Assembly: GCA_012517355.1 (NCBI GenBank)
Contig: JAAYVD010000071.1
Coordinates: 1 to 64,000, forward strand
Length of the DNA: 64,000 nucleotides
Direction of reading: 5' to 3'
From: Candidatus Rifleibacteriota bacterium
Lineage (GTDB): Bacteria; Muiribacteriota; Ozemobacteria; Ozemobacterales; Ozemobacteraceae
Positions 61,140-64,000 of the stretch are shown piece after piece. Position 1 is the first letter of the stretch. Each line of letters opens with the position of its first letter. The notes below the pieces were generated by a model. That model worked only from the letters and a program-made list of their open reading frames with translations. It was not told where the DNA came from and ran no database searches. Both the position numbers and the translations under genes were made by a program.

Positions 61140-62321
61140 TCAGGGTGCGCCGGGCAGCCCGGGGGTAGCCCCGCCGCCGCCACCGCCGGTGATGACCTTT
61201 GCCATCCGGAAGATTGGAAGGTACATGGCGACGACGATGAAGCCAACGATACCGCCCAAAACCACGATGAATGCCGGTTCGACCATGGCCGTCAACTGAT
61301 CGACCAGGAAGTTGATCTCGTCTTCGTAGAAATCAGCGACCTTTTCCAGCATCTCGTCGAGGTTTCCCGACTCCTCGCCGACCTCGATCATCTGCGTGGA
61401 GAGTTCGGGCATGACGTTGACGGCGGTGAGGGCCTTGGCGATGGGCATGCCGCCTTCGACATCCCGCACCACGCTCAGCAGCGACTCGGCGATCACCGCG
61501 TTATCGACGGCCTCGACGCTGATGCGCATGCCGTTGATGATGGTGACACCCGACTGGAACAGGGTGGCGAGGTTCCTGGCATACAGGGCGATGTTGTATT
61601 TCAGGGTGAGGTCGCCGAACATCGGGATCTTCAGTTTGACGGAATCGAAGAAGTGCTTCCCGCCCTGGGTCTGGTTGACCTGGTAGATGACCAGGAAAAA
61701 CCCGAGGGTGACCGCGGTCAGGTTCAGGAAGTTGTTTCCGATGAACGTGCTCGTGTCGATCACGACTTGGGTCGCCCACGGCAGTTCCTGGCCGAACTGC
61801 TGGAACAGCTTGGCAAAATTGGGGATGATCACCAGCATCAGAAACAGGACCACCCCGGTCGCCACGACAGTGATGATGGCGGGATAGGTCATGGCCGACA
61901 ACACCCGCCGGCGCAGCTTCAACTGCCTGTCAAGAAGCTGGGACAGGCGGTCGAGCACGTTGAACAGCCGGCCGCTCTCTTCCCCGACGCGGACCAGGTT
62001 CACGTACAGCAGGCCGAAGATGTCCTCGTTCTTGCGGAAGGCCATGTTGAGAGGAAGGCCGCCCTCGACCTCGTCCCGCATGCGGAAGATGATGTGCCGG
62101 AACCGGGGGTTGCTGATCTGGCGGGCCAGCGTGGCCAAGGTGCGCAGCACGGGGATGCCGGCCTTGTTCAGGGTGGCGAAATACTTGGTGAACAGGAGGA
62201 GCTGGGATACCGTCACCCGCCCGTAGAAGGGGTTCAGGTAGGAGAGTAGGGAACGCTCCTCTTCGCCCCCATCGGCAGGCTTCGCATCGGGGGTCGGTTT
62301 CGGTTTCTCGGTGTCGGCCAT
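61140..62321 (-). CDS. GspF/PilC-type inner-membrane platform protein
   Basis: This 393-residue polytopic protein has two T2SSF domains, each with the hallmark V/EVGEESG motif (RVGEESGRLFNVLDRLSQLL near 115; EVGEESGNLDEMLEKVADFY near 318). Hydrophobic segments lie near 150-180, 205-225 and 350-380. It begins with a charged, Pro-rich stretch and ends in a Gly-rich tail. GspF/PilC anchors pilus or pseudopilus assembly. The matching assembly ATPase is not in the window. GGGAGA lies before the ATG at 62321. Confidence 0.92.
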   Translation of the reverse strand: MADTEKPKPTPDAKPADGGEEERSLLSYLNPFYGRVTVSQLLLFTKYFATLNKAGIPVLRTLATLARQISNPRFRHIIFRMRDEVEGGLPLNMAFRKNEDIFGLLYVNLVRVGEESGRLFNVLDRLSQLLDRQLKLRRRVLSAMTYPAIITVVATGVVLFLMLVIIPNFAKLFQQFGQELPWATQVVIDTSTFIGNNFLNLTAVTLGFFLVIYQVNQTQGGKHFFDSVKLKIPMFGDLTLKYNIALYARNLATLFQSGVTIINGMRISVEAVDNAVIAESLLSVVRDVEGGMPIAKALTAVNVMPELSTQMIEVGEESGNLDEMLEKVADFYEDEINFLVDQLTAMVEPAFIVVLGGIVGFIVVAMYLPIFRMAKVITGGGGGGATPGLPGAP

Positions 62322-62545
62322 GCTGGGTCTCCCTCTAGGAACCGCAAATGAGGCCCGGCTGCCGGGAAAGGGCTGGGTCAGACTGAAAGCCACTGCCGGG
62401 GCGGTGGCGAAGGGCCCACCCCAGGAGCGGTTCAGGCGACGACGTTCCGGCTCGGACCATGTCGGCGTTCATGATACCACGGATCGGCCGCGCGAGGGGA
62501 AACGACCACCAGGGGCGGAACCGCCGTCATCCTGAAGGATGACCG

Positions 62546-63036
<491 letters not shown>

Positions 63037-63040
<4 letters not shown>

Positions 63041-63933
63041 TCATTTTTCACCATCACGAGAACCTGCTCGAGCGGGTCCTTGAAATCGAGGATCTTGCGG
63101 GACGGGCGGTAGCCGCGCTTGGTGAGCTTGATCTCGGCGAACTCGCGCTTGATCTCGCGCACCTTGAAGATGCACTTGGCGTTCGTCTTGACCATCATCT
63201 TGTCGAGCCGGATCTCGACGTCGGACAACGGCTGGCGGGTGCGCGAATCGACCACCTTCACGGTGACCTCGTCGGCCAGCGTGACCGGGTCGAGCAGGAT
63301 CTGGTGCGGGGGGCCGACCTGCAGGACCTGGTCGATCGGGCCCTGGACCACGCCGTAGCCGTCGGCGAGCAGGATGACGCGGCCGGCGACCTGGTCGATG
63401 ACCACCTGGCCGAGGCGGTTGCTCTGGTAGATCTTGCCGCCGAGCAGCATCGCCGCCCCGCCCACGCCCTTCCCCGTCTGGCGGTCGATGATCTCGATCT
63501 GGCAGGGGGAAGGCAGGGCCGCGGGAGCGGGTGTTTCTCTTTCCATGCGGATCCGGGAGGTGGCAGGGGCCGCGAGGGGTTCTTCGGCAGTCATGGATTC
63601 CTCGTCGGCGGGGGGCATCGCCTTGGGGGCGCCGGCCCGGGTCTTGTTCACCAGGTTGACCTGGACCAGCGGCTCGCGCAGGAAGCCGTCGTCGAGGGCT
63701 TTGGCGATCAGGCGCGCCGCCTCGACCGGTTTGCGGCCGCCCAGCTCGACGGAGCCGAGGAGGGGATAGGCGATGGTGCCGTCGGCATTGACGGTGCGCT
63801 CGACGGTCAGCTCGGGCTCGCCTTTCACCCAGACGCGGACCCGGTCGCCGGGCGAGAGGGTGTCCTGCGCCCAGCCGGCCTGACCCCAGGCCAGCAGCAC
63901 CAGCAACAGGCAGAACAATTTGGACCTAGTCAT
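63037..63933 (-). CDS. Wza/polysaccharide-export-like protein with C-terminal beta domains
   Basis: This 298-residue exported protein has a signal peptide ending near WGQAGWAQ (no lipobox Cys). The Poly_export/SLBB-like domain is next: TLSPGDRVRVWVKGEPELTV, VNADGTIAYPLLGSVELGGR and ALDDGFLREPLVQVNLVNKT. A Pro/Ala linker leads to a C-terminal part with two carboxypeptidase-regulatory-like repeats (IEIIDRQTGKGVGGAAMLLG and VKVVDSRTRQPLSDVEIRLD). It is shorter than true Wza and lacks the C-terminal membrane helix. It may form or bind an outer-membrane export pore. GGAGAAAC precedes the ATG. Confidence 0.85.
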
Positions 63934-64000
63934 GTTTCTCCGCTGAGTAGAGGCTGCACATTCCATCGGCGCTATCAGGCGAATGGTTTAACAAAATCTT

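Overview
The window is about 64 kb of a high-GC Gram-negative-type bacterial chromosome. A secretin, a Wza-like polysaccharide export protein and a lipoprotein solute-binding protein all point to an outer membrane. It is almost entirely a surface-glycan locus bounded on both sides by pseudopilin genes. No rRNA, tRNA, integrase or housekeeping marker allows firm placement. The abundance of GspG-like pseudopilins would fit a poorly sampled deep-branching phylum such as Candidatus Riflebacteria, but that is only a guess.

Layout. (1) 0-7.7 kb, minus strand: pseudopilin, O-antigen-ligase/TPR protein, peptide-type solute-binding lipoprotein and OppD-like ATPase, with a block of REP-like palindromes at the left end. 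(2) 8.3-18 kb: neuB and neuD plus a complete set for UDP-diacetylbacillosamine and its transfer to lipid (PglF, PglC, PglD and PglE types). A MazEF pair and a nucleotidyltransferase-like pair interrupt this set, and two long pyrimidine tracts lie within it. (3) 18.2-22.3 kb: a small defence-like island with two intact AAA/DUF4143 ATPases and the C-terminal relic of a third, a frameshifted small ORF and a decayed copy of the pglE-type gene. (4) 22.3-36.5 kb: WbpB, WbpD, WbpI, WbpG, HisH2 and HisF2 types, the signature of an acetamidino-mannuronic acid, with glycosyltransferases, a radical SAM protein, a nucleotidyltransferase and an epimerase. (5) 36.8-39.9 kb: a three-gene, lower-GC operon for a UDP-N-acetyl-L-6-deoxyhexosamine, probably L-QuiNAc or L-FucNAc. 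(6) 39.9-52.8 kb, minus strand: glycosyltransferases, a WbqC-like protein, two methyltransferases, a radical SAM protein, a DegT aminotransferase, a Wzx-like flippase and two tandem Wzy/ligase paralogues. (7) 52.8-64 kb, minus strand: seven pseudopilin genes in a row (three are recent tandem copies), a secretin, a GspF/PilC-like platform protein, an eighth local pseudopilin and the Wza-like protein. Counting the one at 6.9 kb, the window holds nine pseudopilins.

How it may work together (inference). Sugar nucleotides made in blocks 2, 4 and 5 are assembled on undecaprenyl phosphate from a PglC-type initiator, flipped by the Wzx-like protein and polymerised or transferred by Wzy_C-family enzymes. 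Genes of this family sit directly beside pseudopilin genes at both ends of the locus (6.9/3.9 kb and 52.8/50.9/48.9 kb). This suggests that some act as pilin O-oligosaccharyltransferases, so that the window could encode a glycosylated pseudopilus or type II secretion-like system. Eight of the nine pseudopilins carry an unusual head with an EF-hand-like loop followed by an Ig-like strand motif. No assembly ATPase (GspE/PilB) is present in the window.
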